This document shows, piece by piece, positions 15,410-23,558 of a stretch of DNA of 36,327 nt. The number at the start of each line of letters is the position of its first letter. Position 1 is the stretch's first letter. The notes beneath the pieces were generated by a model that was not told the origin of the DNA, did not search any database, and was given only the letters and a program-made list of their open reading frames with translations. Source of the stretch: Gemmatimonadota bacterium (GTDB taxonomy: Bacteria > Gemmatimonadota > Gemmatimonadetes > Gemmatimonadales > GWC2-71-9). Position numbers and translations under genes: made by a program. The stretch covers positions 1 to 36,327 of the forward strand of contig JAOTVV010000029.1 in assembly GCA_029863245.1 (NCBI GenBank). The letters are read 5' to 3'.

Positions 15410-16198
15410 ATGAACCTGTTCCAGTACGACTTCGGATATGGATTCCTGTGGAACTATGGCCACCTGCTGGCCATCGTGCCGTTTGGGGTCCTTGCGGGGC
15501 TCGGCTGGAAACTCCGCTGGCCTCGGTGGATCGGCGTCGTCTCGCTCGTGCTCGCGGCGTGGGGGGTCGCGGGTCTCCTGATCGTCCAATACGCCATGCG
15601 GTTGAATCTGCCGCTCGCGCTCCCCACCCAGCAGTTTCTGTCGCAGGGCACCGGACGGGTGCTCGACGGCGGCGCCGGCTCGGGTCGCGCCTCGCTCATG
15701 GTGCTGCTCGCGCGCCCGCAGGCAGAGGTGCTCGCCGTCGACTTCTACGAGGGCTACTTCGGGATCGAGGACAACACGCCGCGGCGTCTCCTCGAGAATG
15801 CCGCCAAGGCCGGAGTCGAGGACCGGGTGGACGCCCAGGTCGGAGACCTCCGTGACCTGCCGCTCGAGGACGGCTCGTTCGATGCGGTGGTCAGCGCCTA
15901 CGTGATCGATCACCTCGACCGGGAGGGAGTCGAGCGGTCGCTGGCCGAGATCGAGCGGGTGCTGCGCCCGGACGGCGAGTTTCTGCTCATGGTGATCAAT
16001 CCGGACGTGTGGATTCGCGTCGCGTATCCCTTCTTCGTGCACCACGGCTACTTCGGCGGCCGCACCGATCACGAGCGCTGGCGCTCCCGACTCGAAAACG
16101 CGGGACTCCGCGTGGTCGAGATGGATACGGCTCCCGGAACGCTCTATCTGCTGGCTCGAAAGCGTCCCTCGGCAGCGTCAATCGAGACCGGCGGCTGA
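15410..16198 (+). CDS. Membrane-anchored class I SAM-dependent methyltransferase
   Basis: 262 residues; the ATG at 15410 has GAGGG about 6 nt upstream. Two N-terminal membrane helices (about 18-32 and 42-60) precede a Rossmann methyltransferase domain: motif I VLDGGAGSGRAS (about 84-95), acidic end of strand 2 VLAVDFYEGYFG, motif for strand 3 DAQVGDLRDLPL, strand 4 FDAVVSAYVIDHL, then EIERVLRPDGEFLLMVI. This is the UbiE/COQ5-like methyltransferase 11 pattern. Substrate is unknown; the membrane anchor suggests a lipid or quinone-like acceptor (inference). Single gene with its own promoter module. Confidence 0.9.
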   Translation: MNLFQYDFGYGFLWNYGHLLAIVPFGVLAGLGWKLRWPRWIGVVSLVLAAWGVAGLLIVQYAMRLNLPLALPTQQFLSQGTGRVLDGGAGSGRASLMVLLARPQAEVLAVDFYEGYFGIEDNTPRRLLENAAKAGVEDRVDAQVGDLRDLPLEDGSFDAVVSAYVIDHLDREGVERSLAEIERVLRPDGEFLLMVINPDVWIRVAYPFFVHHGYFGGRTDHERWRSRLENAGLRVVEMDTAPGTLYLLARKRPSAASIETGG

Positions 16199-16259
16199 AG
16201 ACCCCCCGCCTTCCCTCCGCCCCCACACGCATTCGGTACTCGGCCTTGTGGAGCGAATG

Positions 16260-17357
16260 ATGCCTGCACCTTCAAACAAACGCTTAGACAACATCGCATT
16301 GACTGGCGTCACCTTCATTCTGCTCACGGTATCATCCTGTGTCAGTAGAATGGATACCGATAGCAGCGATTTGATAGTCATCAGGGAGCAAGGCAGCTTT
16401 GCCGTCGGTGGAACAGTGATCACCAATCCCGGCACGTTCGATCCGCACAACCCGACCCCGGCAGGACAAACCTTTCATGGTGATCATGCGTATGCTTTCT
16501 ATCAGATCCCGGTTGGAGCACACGAGTTTCCATTAGTCATGTGGCATGGTTTCGGACAGTTTTCGAAGACGTGGGAAACAACACCAGACGGGCGGGAAGG
16601 ATTTCAGAACATCTTTCTACGCCGGCGCTTTTCTGTCTATCTCATTGACCAGCCAAGGAGAGGTGATGCCGGTCGCAGCACGGTAGCCGCCACCATTACA
16701 CCGACACCCGACGAACAGCAGTGGTTTGGCACGTTTCGTATCGGTATATGGCCAGACTACTTTGAGGGTGTACAGTTTTCGCGTGATTCGGCTGCACTCA
16801 ATCAGTATTTCCGCTCCATGACACCCAGCACGGGACCAATCGATATACGAGTCATGGCTGATGCGGTGTCGGCACTGTTCGACAAGATTGGTCCGGCAAT
16901 TCTCGTCACGCATTCACATTCCGGTGGGATGGGCTGGCTCACCGCAGTCAATAATCGGAATGTACGAGCTATAGCGTCTTATGAGCCGGGAAGCGGCTTT
17001 CTATTTCCGGAAGGAGAAGTACCTCCACCCATACCGAGCGCAGGTGGTACACTCGAAGCTGTTGCAGTGCCTGTGTCGGAGTTCATGCGGCTCACTGAAA
17101 TCCCAATCGTTATTTACTACGGTGATAACATCCCCGATGAGCCAACCGCCAACCCGGGCCAGGATGGATGGAGGGTACGTCTGGCAATGGCAAGGTTGTG
17201 GAGGGATGCCGTCAATCGGCATGGTGGTGATGTGACATTGGTCCACCTGCCGGAAAAAGGTATCCGAGGCAATACACACTTTCCATTTTCAGACCTGAAC
17301 AATCTCCAAATCGCGGATCTTCTATCTGAGTCTTTCAAGGAGAAAGGGTTGAATTGA
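16260..17357 (+). CDS. Alpha/beta-hydrolase lipoprotein
   Basis: 365 residues from ATG 16260, which has GGAG 6 nt upstream (ATG 16257 and GTG 16248 are in frame but worse spaced). The N-terminus GVTFILLTVSSC is a lipobox signal (Cys 27). The fold is alpha/beta hydrolase: oxyanion region PLVMWHGFGQF, nucleophile elbow ILVTHSHSGGMGW (Ser about 219), acid region IPIVIYYGDNIPDEP and a late histidine in GIRGNTHFPFSDL. Members are esterase-like enzymes commonly found with NTF2-like and cupin-CMD genes, as here. Base composition is distinctly more AT-rich than neighbours, shared with the next gene, suggesting recent acquisition. One base separates its stop from the next ATG. Confidence 0.85.
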   Translation: MPAPSNKRLDNIALTGVTFILLTVSSCVSRMDTDSSDLIVIREQGSFAVGGTVITNPGTFDPHNPTPAGQTFHGDHAYAFYQIPVGAHEFPLVMWHGFGQFSKTWETTPDGREGFQNIFLRRRFSVYLIDQPRRGDAGRSTVAATITPTPDEQQWFGTFRIGIWPDYFEGVQFSRDSAALNQYFRSMTPSTGPIDIRVMADAVSALFDKIGPAILVTHSHSGGMGWLTAVNNRNVRAIASYEPGSGFLFPEGEVPPPIPSAGGTLEAVAVPVSEFMRLTEIPIVIYYGDNIPDEPTANPGQDGWRVRLAMARLWRDAVNRHGGDVTLVHLPEKGIRGNTHFPFSDLNNLQIADLLSESFKEKGLN

Positions 17358-17358
17358 C

Positions 17359-17826
17359 ATGAAAGCATCACTTCTCGGACTGTTTGTATTGATGGTGAGT
17401 GTGCAATCGTCCGGCGCACAGCAAAGAGCCGTACATCCGTCTACGATGAGTAGCACGGATGCGGAACAGGAAATCATTGATCTCTCCAGAGAGAAGTGGC
17501 GCTGGATGTCAGAGCGCAAAGTGGATTCCCTGGCCGTTCTCTTCCATGAAAAGGCAGTCTTTGTCCATATGGGGGGAACCATGTCCAGGGACCAGGAACT
17601 CAATGTCATCCGAAGCGGAGGGATCCACTACAAGGACGCGGAGATCCAGGAAGTGTCGGTGAGTATTATTGGCACAACTGCCATCCTTCTGAATAGAATT
17701 CGTCTGGTAGCCGTTGTTGGCGGCAATGAGGTCACCAATCCCTTCGTGGTTACAGAAGTCTATGTGCAGCAGAATGGTACCTGGAAGTTAGGCTCGCTCT
17801 CGTTCACCAGGTTACTCAACCAATAG
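17359..17826 (+). CDS. Secreted NTF2-like (DUF4440/SnoaL-type) protein
   Basis: 155 residues. Signal peptide LLGLFVLMVSVQSSGAQQ (cleavage about 21). The mature part is one NTF2-like domain: helix DAEQEIIDLSREKWRWMSE, then DSLAVLFHEKAVFVHMGG, and the beta-sheet (TAILLNRIRLVAVVGG, FVVTEVYVQQNGTWKLGSLSF). Members range from small enzymes to ligand-binding accessory proteins. It lies one base after the hydrolase stop and shares its low GC, so the two are an operon and were probably acquired together. Its partner role with the hydrolase is inference. Confidence 0.85.
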   Translation: MKASLLGLFVLMVSVQSSGAQQRAVHPSTMSSTDAEQEIIDLSREKWRWMSERKVDSLAVLFHEKAVFVHMGGTMSRDQELNVIRSGGIHYKDAEIQEVSVSIIGTTAILLNRIRLVAVVGGNEVTNPFVVTEVYVQQNGTWKLGSLSFTRLLNQ

Positions 17827-17987
17827 CAGTTTCAGAACTCTACTTCGAAGATCTCGAGACACTACAGAATTCAAGTCGCTGGCATCAGCAGAATCATCTA
17901 GCGAAAGAGGAGAACCTCCGCGGTGCTGGCGTCGCCTACAACCCGCCCCCGGGGAACCGACATGCTCACTTCTACCTCCGAGATGCC

Positions 17988-18806
17988 ATGACACGAATCA
18001 TCGCGACAGCCCTGGTACTCGCCGTTGCAGCCCCGGCGGTTGCCCGTGCCCAGGACAGCCTGACCGTGGTCCGGGGGACGCCTCCCACCGATCGGGCGCC
18101 GGCTGAGAACTTGACCGGCACCGTCCGGGTGGGCAACGGGTTCCGGGCGGAAGCCCCTGCCCGCATCTACGGCGCCACCGTCGCCTTCGAGCCTGGGGCC
18201 CGGACCTACTGGCACGTCCACCCCCTCGGCCAGACCCTTGTTGTCACGGCCGGCACCGGACGAGTGCAGCACTGGGGCGGCCCTGTTGAAGAGATCCGCC
18301 CGGGTGACGTGGTCCTGATCCCACCCGGCGCGAAGCACTGGCACGGCGCGTCACCGGACGCTCCCATGACCCACGTTGCCCTCGTGGAACGCCCTGAGGA
18401 CGGGCCGTCCACGGAGTGGATGGAGGAGGTCACGGACGACCAGTACGCCCTCCGGCCGGCGCCCGCTCCTGCCGACTCCGCCAGCGAAGACGATCGGCCC
18501 TCACGGGCCCAGCAGTTGATGGGCGACATCGCCCCCCGGCTGGCCGACCTCACCGACGACGTCCTCTACGGCCAGGTGTGGGCGAGCCCTGAGCTCTCCC
18601 AACGCGACCGGAGCCTGGTGACCGTGAGTGCGCTGATCGCGATGAACCGTCCCGACCAGCTGCGATCGCACCTCGCCAGAGCGCGCGCAAATGGCGTGAC
18701 ACAGGAGGAGTTGATCGAGACGATTACCCATCTGGCGTTCTATGCGGGCTGGCCGAATGCGGTGACCGCGATCTCAGTGGCCAGGGAAGTCTTCCAGGAG
18801 AACTGA
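17988..18806 (+). CDS. Cupin and carboxymuconolactone-decarboxylase (CMD) fusion, secreted
   Basis: 272 residues. Signal peptide [19 protein letters not shown]. Cupin domain about 50-145 with both metal-binding motifs: [20 protein letters not shown] and [19 protein letters not shown] domain about 180-270: [20 protein letters not shown] and [20 protein letters not shown], then [11 protein letters not shown]. The CMD part lacks the usual CxxC, having HLAFYAGWP. Such fusions are often annotated as (R)-mandelonitrile lyase-like; the true reaction is unclear. GC content is back to the local high value, unlike the two genes before it. The ATG overlaps the stop of a nine-codon frame at 17961 as ATGA, so translational coupling is possible. 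Confidence 0.87.
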   Translation: MTRIIATALVLAVAAPAVARAQDSLTVVRGTPPTDRAPAENLTGTVRVGNGFRAEAPARIYGATVAFEPGARTYWHVHPLGQTLVVTAGTGRVQHWGGPVEEIRPGDVVLIPPGAKHWHGASPDAPMTHVALVERPEDGPSTEWMEEVTDDQYALRPAPAPADSASEDDRPSRAQQLMGDIAPRLADLTDDVLYGQVWASPELSQRDRSLVTVSALIAMNRPDQLRSHLARARANGVTQEELIETITHLAFYAGWPNAVTAISVAREVFQEN

Positions 18807-18985
18807 TGCCCGAACTAAGGCACAGCAGTGAAGTCCATAACCAACGCAGGTATCACCATTGCGGTCTCCACGGCCTCTATCGGACAGAAGAACCATCGAA
18901 TGCTCTGAAACTCGTGGTGGCGCCAGTGGCGGCCTCGTCGCCCTGGATGCAACCCGCGAACACTTCCACTGAGCGATGCTCGGCG

Positions 18986-19879
18986 CTAATGGGGCTTCCG
19001 CAGAAAGGCGAACACGGCAGCGAAGAAGTCCCTGTGGTGATCGAACCAGGGTGCGTGCTGGGCTCGGGGGACCACCACGAATGAGGCTCGAGGAAGCACC
19101 TGCGCCACTTGACTGCCCCCGTCAGGGATGAGCGTGCCGCCGCCCTTGACGACAAGGGTCGGGACACGGAGGCCGCTGAGACTGTCCAGCGGGGGAACCG
19201 TACGCAGGCTACGGTTCGTATCTCGGAATACCCGATCGCATGTGGGGGGGAACGCCGCCGCCGAGGTCGAGTCGAGTCCATAGAGATGCGGGTCCGTGCG
19301 GGGTGACTTGGGCTCCACTTGGTCGGGACGGGGCAGGTCACCGACCGGTTGGCCTTGGAGGAGGGAGTCGAGGCGCGCTCGAACATGGGAGGGGAGTTCG
19401 CCCACATCCACTCCCTGGGCGCCGATCGTGCCCGGCCGGGCCACGACGGGCCACGGTGGGATGCTGCTCAGCACCAACGCACGGACCTGCGCGGGATGCT
19501 CATAGGTGTAGAGCAACGCTAGCATTGCCCCCCACGAGGTGCCGGCGAGGATCACCGGCCCGCCAGGTGCTACGGCGTCGATGACGCGGCCGATATCCTG
19601 CACGTGGTCGCGCCAGGTGTATGACGGTGCCTCGCCGCTGCGCCCACAGCCCCGTTGGTCGTAGTAGACCAGCCGATAGGCTGACGACAGGGTGTCCCAG
19701 GCTTCCCTCAAGTAGGTGTGGGGCAGGCCTGGACCCCCGTGGAGAACGATCACCGTTTCCCCACGACCAGTCTCGACAACGTGGAGTGGTGGCTCGCCCT
19801 CGAGGGTCCGTTGTGCTTGGCCCGTCTGCACACCGACAAGCGCCAGCCCAATTGCTAGCAGGCCCGTGCGCCACGTCAT
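18986..19879 (-). CDS. Secreted alpha/beta-hydrolase, proline iminopeptidase-like
   Basis: 297 residues. ATG 19879 is chosen for the GGGGGAGG 6 nt upstream. Signal peptide GLLAIGLALVGVQTGQAQ. The family marks are HGGPG in VIVLHGGPGLPHTYL, YYDQRGCGRS, nucleophile elbow GTSWGAMLALLY (Ser about 118), and catalytic His in RAQHAPWFD. These are typical of the proline iminopeptidase (MEROPS S33) group, whose members remove N-terminal proline or hydrolyse related esters and amides. Its Shine-Dalgarno lies inside the end of a decayed upstream gene whose TAA is two bases before the ATG, so the two were once one operon. Confidence 0.88.
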   Translation of the reverse strand: MTWRTGLLAIGLALVGVQTGQAQRTLEGEPPLHVVETGRGETVIVLHGGPGLPHTYLREAWDTLSSAYRLVYYDQRGCGRSGEAPSYTWRDHVQDIGRVIDAVAPGGPVILAGTSWGAMLALLYTYEHPAQVRALVLSSIPPWPVVARPGTIGAQGVDVGELPSHVRARLDSLLQGQPVGDLPRPDQVEPKSPRTDPHLYGLDSTSAAAFPPTCDRVFRDTNRSLRTVPPLDSLSGLRVPTLVVKGGGTLIPDGGSQVAQVLPRASFVVVPRAQHAPWFDHHRDFFAAVFAFLRKPH

Positions 19880-19881
19880 AC

Positions 19882-20319
19882 TTAGCCTCCCCCGCGCCGC
19901 GTACTCATGCGGTATAACGTACCTGTGAGGTGATTGTATGCCCAATCCCATGCGCTATCTCCCACGGGAACGACCCCTCCCAAATATGCCCCCCCCCGCT
20001 CCCGGCCGGGAACAAGTGTGGGTTCAAGCCGCTTCCCGTCGGTCGTGTATCGCTCCAGCCGATGGTATCCGTCGTCAGCCGTGGGACTGAAGTGGTAGAG
20101 CACCGTATCGGCACCGAAAGCCACGTCGTGCATAAACGGACGGAAGAAGAACCGCTGAGGATCCGCGCGCTGCAGCTCCTCCGCGTTACCTATGTTGCCC
20201 TCGCATCCTTGGACCTCGTGGAGCAGCTGGCCCGTAAGATCGAACATGCGCACGACGTGCGCGACGTCATACGCGGCGAAGAACCGACCATGATCGAACC
20301 CCTCCCTGGGAGACGTCAT
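19882..20319 (-). pseudogene. C-terminal fragment of a beta-propeller-like protein
   Basis: 145 residues beginning MTSPREGFDHGRFF. There is no Shine-Dalgarno and no signal peptide, and the text starts mid-domain: VVRMFDLTGQLLHEVQG, VLYHFSPTADDGYHRLERYTTDGKRL and NHLTGTLYRMS look like the last blades of a six-bladed propeller of the kind found in secreted Gemmatimonadota and Bacteroidota proteins. I therefore read it as a 5'-truncated gene; a short independent protein is possible. Ends two bases before the downstream hydrolase start. Confidence 0.55.
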
Positions 20320-20341
20320 ACGACTATTTTATGGTGGTGTG

Positions 20342-20359
20342 GTGGTGTGGACACACCAC
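20342..20359. promoter_or_regulatory. Perfect palindrome in the divergent intergenic region
   Basis: GTGGTGTG-GA-CACACCAC, 8-bp arms. It lies between the decayed minus-strand gene and the FNR-like gene at 20464 and could be an operator for either; an intrinsic terminator is unlikely without a T-run. Confidence 0.4.
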
Positions 20360-20463
20360 GTGCGCCGGATCATGGCCTGCGTGGGTTCGGCCGGGTGTAC
20401 GGCCACTGACAGGTGGCCTGATGTGATGCGGTCTCCCTGAATATGGAGTGTTTGGAGAATAGA

Positions 20464-21321
20464 ATGCGGCTGAAAGATTACGATACAACGCGTCAGATGC
20501 GTGCTTCCGTCGTGAGCTCGACGCGGATTACGCCCGATAACAGCGAAACGGAACTACGGCACATTGACCTCGCCGTGGACAGCATTGATTTCGACTATCA
20601 GGTAGGGCAAAGCATTGGGGTCTTGGTACCGGGTCCCCATGAATTCGGCCTAAAGGAATACCTGCGTCTCTATTCCATTGCCGGCGGCAGGACGGCCGAT
20701 GACTTCAAGCCGGTGATTTCGCTGTTGGTGAAGCGCTGCTACTACATTGACGATTTCAACGGCGAACGCTACGACGGCAAGGCGTCCAACTACCTATGCG
20801 ATCTGAAGCAGGGTGACACCGTCACGTTGGTGGGCCCCTACAATATCGCGTTCGCCCTGCCCAAGGAGAAGGACGCCAATCTGCTGATGATCGGGCTGGG
20901 GACGGGGATTGCCCCCTTCCGAGCCTTCATCAAGCACATCTACAGTGACCTGGGTGGTTGGGAGGGCGACGTGCGCCTGTACCACGGCGCCATGACCGGT
21001 ATTGAACTGGCCTACATGAACGACCAGAACGCCGACCTGAAATACTATTACGACGAAGAAACCTTCAAGGCTTTCCAGGCGCTCAGTCCGCGTGCCCATT
21101 TCGACGTGCCGGTCGACTTGGAAGGGGCCATGGCCGAGAACGCCGATGAAGTCTGGACCCTGTTGCAGGACCCCAAGACCCACGTCTACGTGGCCGGTCT
21201 GAAGCAGATTAGCGGACTGCTGGACGAGGCGCTGGTGAAGATCATCGGTTCACCTGAAACGTACGAGCAGCAAAAGGCAAAGATGATCGACGAAGGCCGT
21301 TGGGCTGAGTTGATCTACTAA
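20464..21321 (+). CDS. Ferredoxin-NADP(+) reductase-like flavoprotein
   Basis: 285 residues from ATG 20464, with GGAG 7 nt upstream (the ATG at 20443 has no such site). FAD domain about 10-140: EYLRLYSIAGGR is the R-x-Y-S FAD-binding motif and GKASNYLCDL the second FAD-phosphate motif. NADP domain from about 145: LMIGLGTGIAPFRAFIKHI, then YHGAMTGIELAYMND, and the C-terminus MIDEGRWAELIY ends in the aromatic residue that stacks on the flavin in plant-type FNRs. The enzyme moves electrons between ferredoxin and NADPH in the cytoplasm; close relatives include BoxA/benzoyl-CoA epoxidase reductases. Monocistronic, followed by a terminator pair. Confidence 0.88.
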   Translation: MRLKDYDTTRQMRASVVSSTRITPDNSETELRHIDLAVDSIDFDYQVGQSIGVLVPGPHEFGLKEYLRLYSIAGGRTADDFKPVISLLVKRCYYIDDFNGERYDGKASNYLCDLKQGDTVTLVGPYNIAFALPKEKDANLLMIGLGTGIAPFRAFIKHIYSDLGGWEGDVRLYHGAMTGIELAYMNDQNADLKYYYDEETFKAFQALSPRAHFDVPVDLEGAMAENADEVWTLLQDPKTHVYVAGLKQISGLLDEALVKIIGSPETYEQQKAKMIDEGRWAELIY

Positions 21322-21337
21322 GCGCTGTAGATGCGAA

Positions 21338-21365
21338 GCCCCGAACGCGGCGTGACGCTCGGGGC
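21338..21365. terminator. Palindromic hairpin, bidirectional terminator candidate
   Basis: GCCCCGA and TCGGGGC arms around ACGCGGCGTGACGC, 17 bases after the FNR-like gene. A similar hairpin lies at 21489-21517 and a related one at 23470-23524. Confidence 0.6.
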
Positions 21366-21488
21366 CGGGACAACAGCGCCCGGTGCGGGGCCGGGGCGGT
21401 GTCGGGAGAAACGGCAACGCAAACGGCAACTGTCTGATCTCCGGACACAGAGTCGAGAATCCTCTCGGCTGTCATTGGTGCAACGAAA

Positions 21489-21517
21489 GCCCCGAACGCC
21501 TAAGTGACGCTCGGGGC
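21489..21517. terminator. Second copy of the GCCCCGA hairpin
   Basis: GCCCCGA and TCGGGGC arms; lies 45 bases past the 3' end of the minus-strand DUF4105 gene, so the two copies separate convergent genes. Confidence 0.6.
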
Positions 21518-21561
21518 TGGGTTGGATCTGGTTGAGACTCCACGGCGTTGCATGACTGCGA

Positions 21562-22809
21562 TCACGCAACCGCGGTTCCGGATGCCGGTCTTGCACCGAA
21601 ACGCCGCCAAGAAACAAACCCAAGCACCACATTGGCCGGCAGAATCAGCGCGATGAGTTGTCCGTTCACCTGATCGACGCCCGGTACGATCTGGAGCACC
21701 AAGCCGAGCACCGACGACACCCCCACCGCAGCGGCGAGCAATAGGGCGGGCCTCCGCGCCCACCCGACACCAAGAACGGCCAACGGCAGGACGATCGCCA
21801 GTGGAAGCGCAATGGGAGTCAGGTAGAAGAGGTTCTCGTTCCAGTACGTCGCCGCGTGGTCCGTCGCGAGCCACAATCCAGCCAGCACAAAACCGGCAAG
21901 CCCCACGATCAGCATCCACACCCCGCCGGTCACTGCGAGTATCCACCGAATGGCAACACCGGAAGCCATCCCGAGAAAAGCCAGTACCGCCGCCAGGGCA
22001 ACACCGGTGATCAGATACCAGATGAGCCAGCGCGGCGGTGCGTCCAACGCCGGCGCCGCGGTGCTCTCGTAGACCAGCACCTCCGACTTTACCAGGGGTA
22101 TCTCGTCACCGTTCTGGTCGAGCACGGTGACATCACGAACGCGATCGCGAACCGACATGGGAATGAACATCTCCTCCCATGCGCTGATGGGCCGATCCGT
22201 GCGCCGACCCAACGCCGCCAAGAGACCCGTATAGTAGAGAACGTTGGCTGTGGTGAGGCGCTGTGTGTGAAATCGGAATGAGGTGCCTGTTTCCTTGTCC
22301 TCGGTTTGCGTTCGGATCCGACCGCCGAGGACGTCGTCGAGGGCGTCACGCAACCTGGTGGAGCAGTTGTCGAGGAAATAGTCGTACCGGTAGTCGCGGT
22401 TCTCCGGCTGCGCGTTCCACACGAGGAAATCCCGTAGCCTGGTGCGTTGTGCGTCAGTCAGGTTGAGTTCCTGGAGCCAAATTGATCGGTTTGCCGCCGA
22501 GTACGCCTGGAGCGAGCCCTCTGGATCCTGAGCCGCCAACTGGTAGAGCATTCGTCCCTGGATGAAACGGCCCAGGAAGTTCTCCTGCTGAAAATCGAAC
22601 ATCCCGTAGTTGAACATGGCATTGATGCCGCCGGCAGGATCACGAATCCAGATCGCGTTGTGACCGAACCGTTCCCAGTACACCTGGCCCGGACCGAACG
22701 TCACCAGGTATACCGTAAACTCAGGCGAGGAGGCAGAATCCGCTTCCTGAGCCCACGCAACGCCTGAGCCCACCGCCAGGCCAAGCGCGAGGCACGCGAC
22801 CGTTCGCAT
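21562..22809 (-). CDS. DUF4105 (Lnb N-terminal-like) membrane protein
   Basis: 415 residues from ATG 22809 (MRTVACLALGLAVGSGVAWAQ is a signal peptide). Residues about 30-220 are the DUF4105/Lnb N-terminal periplasmic domain: FGPGQVYWERFGHNAIWI carries the conserved FGH and YFLDNCSTRLRDAL the conserved NC-T, which together resemble a papain-like Cys/His site. Residues about 260-400 form four or five membrane helices. The family was first noted at the N-terminus of a bifidobacterial lacto-N-biosidase; its activity is unproven and it is widespread in Gram-negatives. Monocistronic, terminated by the hairpin at 21489. Confidence 0.85.
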   Translation of the reverse strand: MRTVACLALGLAVGSGVAWAQEADSASSPEFTVYLVTFGPGQVYWERFGHNAIWIRDPAGGINAMFNYGMFDFQQENFLGRFIQGRMLYQLAAQDPEGSLQAYSAANRSIWLQELNLTDAQRTRLRDFLVWNAQPENRDYRYDYFLDNCSTRLRDALDDVLGGRIRTQTEDKETGTSFRFHTQRLTTANVLYYTGLLAALGRRTDRPISAWEEMFIPMSVRDRVRDVTVLDQNGDEIPLVKSEVLVYESTAAPALDAPPRWLIWYLITGVALAAVLAFLGMASGVAIRWILAVTGGVWMLIVGLAGFVLAGLWLATDHAATYWNENLFYLTPIALPLAIVLPLAVLGVGWARRPALLLAAAVGVSSVLGLVLQIVPGVDQVNGQLIALILPANVVLGFVSWRRFGARPASGTAVA

Positions 22810-22884
22810 GCCCACAATATGATGATTTCTCGCCACGTCCACACGACTCCCTGATCTCCGGTCAGGCGACCACCGGAGGCCGCG

Positions 22885-23030
22885 ATGGACCGTATTTGCC
22901 CGTTCTGCCAGACGCAGATGACGTGGTGGGCGCGAGGCCGCTGCGCGCTCCGACTGTGCGTCGGTGCGGGTGCGCTCGATGAGTGGTGGGAAGTGTGGCG
23001 GTGTTCGGGAGCTAGAACACGACGCTTGTC
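22885..23030 (+). pseudogene. Copy 2 of the dispersed zinc-ribbon micro-gene
   Basis: ATG with GGAGG 5 nt upstream. Frame begins MDRICPFCQTQMTWWARGRC and continues with a second Cys pair and LDEWWEVWRC. It is almost base-for-base like copy 3 at 24576 over the first 105 bases, then diverges. The frame runs on into sequence antisense to a real lipoprotein gene, so its 3' end is not its own. Confidence 0.5.
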
Positions 23031-23042
23031 CCGATGCCACGC

Positions 23043-23384
23043 TTACCTGGAAGCAGCCTCGGTGCACACCACGGTGGCCCTCTGTGCTGGCCAGCGTCGT
23101 TCGCCGCTAGAAAGGCGGCACCTGTCGTTGTGGAGTGGACAAACCCAATACACTTGTGGCTTACTAGCCTGCGTGACAACGAACCTCACCACCCCCGCTG
23201 CCACGACCGCCGCGCTCTCGTCACCTGCCTCGACCTCCATCATGTATGCCCACGGGTTTGTCGCTGTCACCGACCACGCCTTGCACCCCGTCGCCGTCCT
23301 GGGGCTGGTTCCCGCCTGCCTCGACGTACAGGCGAGGACAGCGATGGGCGCGAACAGAACGGCGAGGACGGTGGCGGATCGCAT
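23043..23384 (-). CDS. Small hypothetical lipoprotein
   Basis: 113 residues. ATG 23384 with GGAGG 5 nt upstream. MRSATVLAVLFAPIAVLAC is a lipoprotein signal with lipobox AVLAC (Cys 19). The mature part has three further Cys (GCKAWSV, WVCPLHND, VVCTEAA) and no family I recognise. Anchored to a membrane on the periplasmic side. Alone on the minus strand. Confidence 0.65.
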   Translation of the reverse strand: MRSATVLAVLFAPIAVLACTSRQAGTSPRTATGCKAWSVTATNPWAYMMEVEAGDESAAVVAAGVVRFVVTQASKPQVYWVCPLHNDRCRLSSGERRWPAQRATVVCTEAASR

Positions 23385-23469
23385 ATGCGCCTCCGAGGTG
23401 TGGCTCAGGGCAAACCTACAGGCCGTGTCCCGTGAGAAATAGAGAAGGAGTGGTCGGAAATGCTCTCGA

Positions 23470-23524
23470 ACGCCGCGTGACGCTCGGGGCTGGAAACGAA
23501 ACCGCCCGGCGCGGGGCCGGGCGG
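23470..23524. terminator. Terminator-like hairpin, third related copy
   Basis: CCGCCCGG (23502-23509) and CCGGGCGG (23517-23524) form a perfect stem; the preceding GTGACGCTCGGGGC matches the hairpins at 21338 and 21489. It lies 35 bases after the 3' end of the gene at 23559-24197. Confidence 0.55.
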
Positions 23525-23558
23525 TGGGTGTTCGCTAGCTGCTGAAGCGGCCTTAAGC

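Noticed and set aside
22885..23442. A 185-residue protein from zinc-ribbon copy 2
   Set aside because: After about 48 codons the frame is antisense to a lipoprotein gene with a clear Shine-Dalgarno and lipobox.
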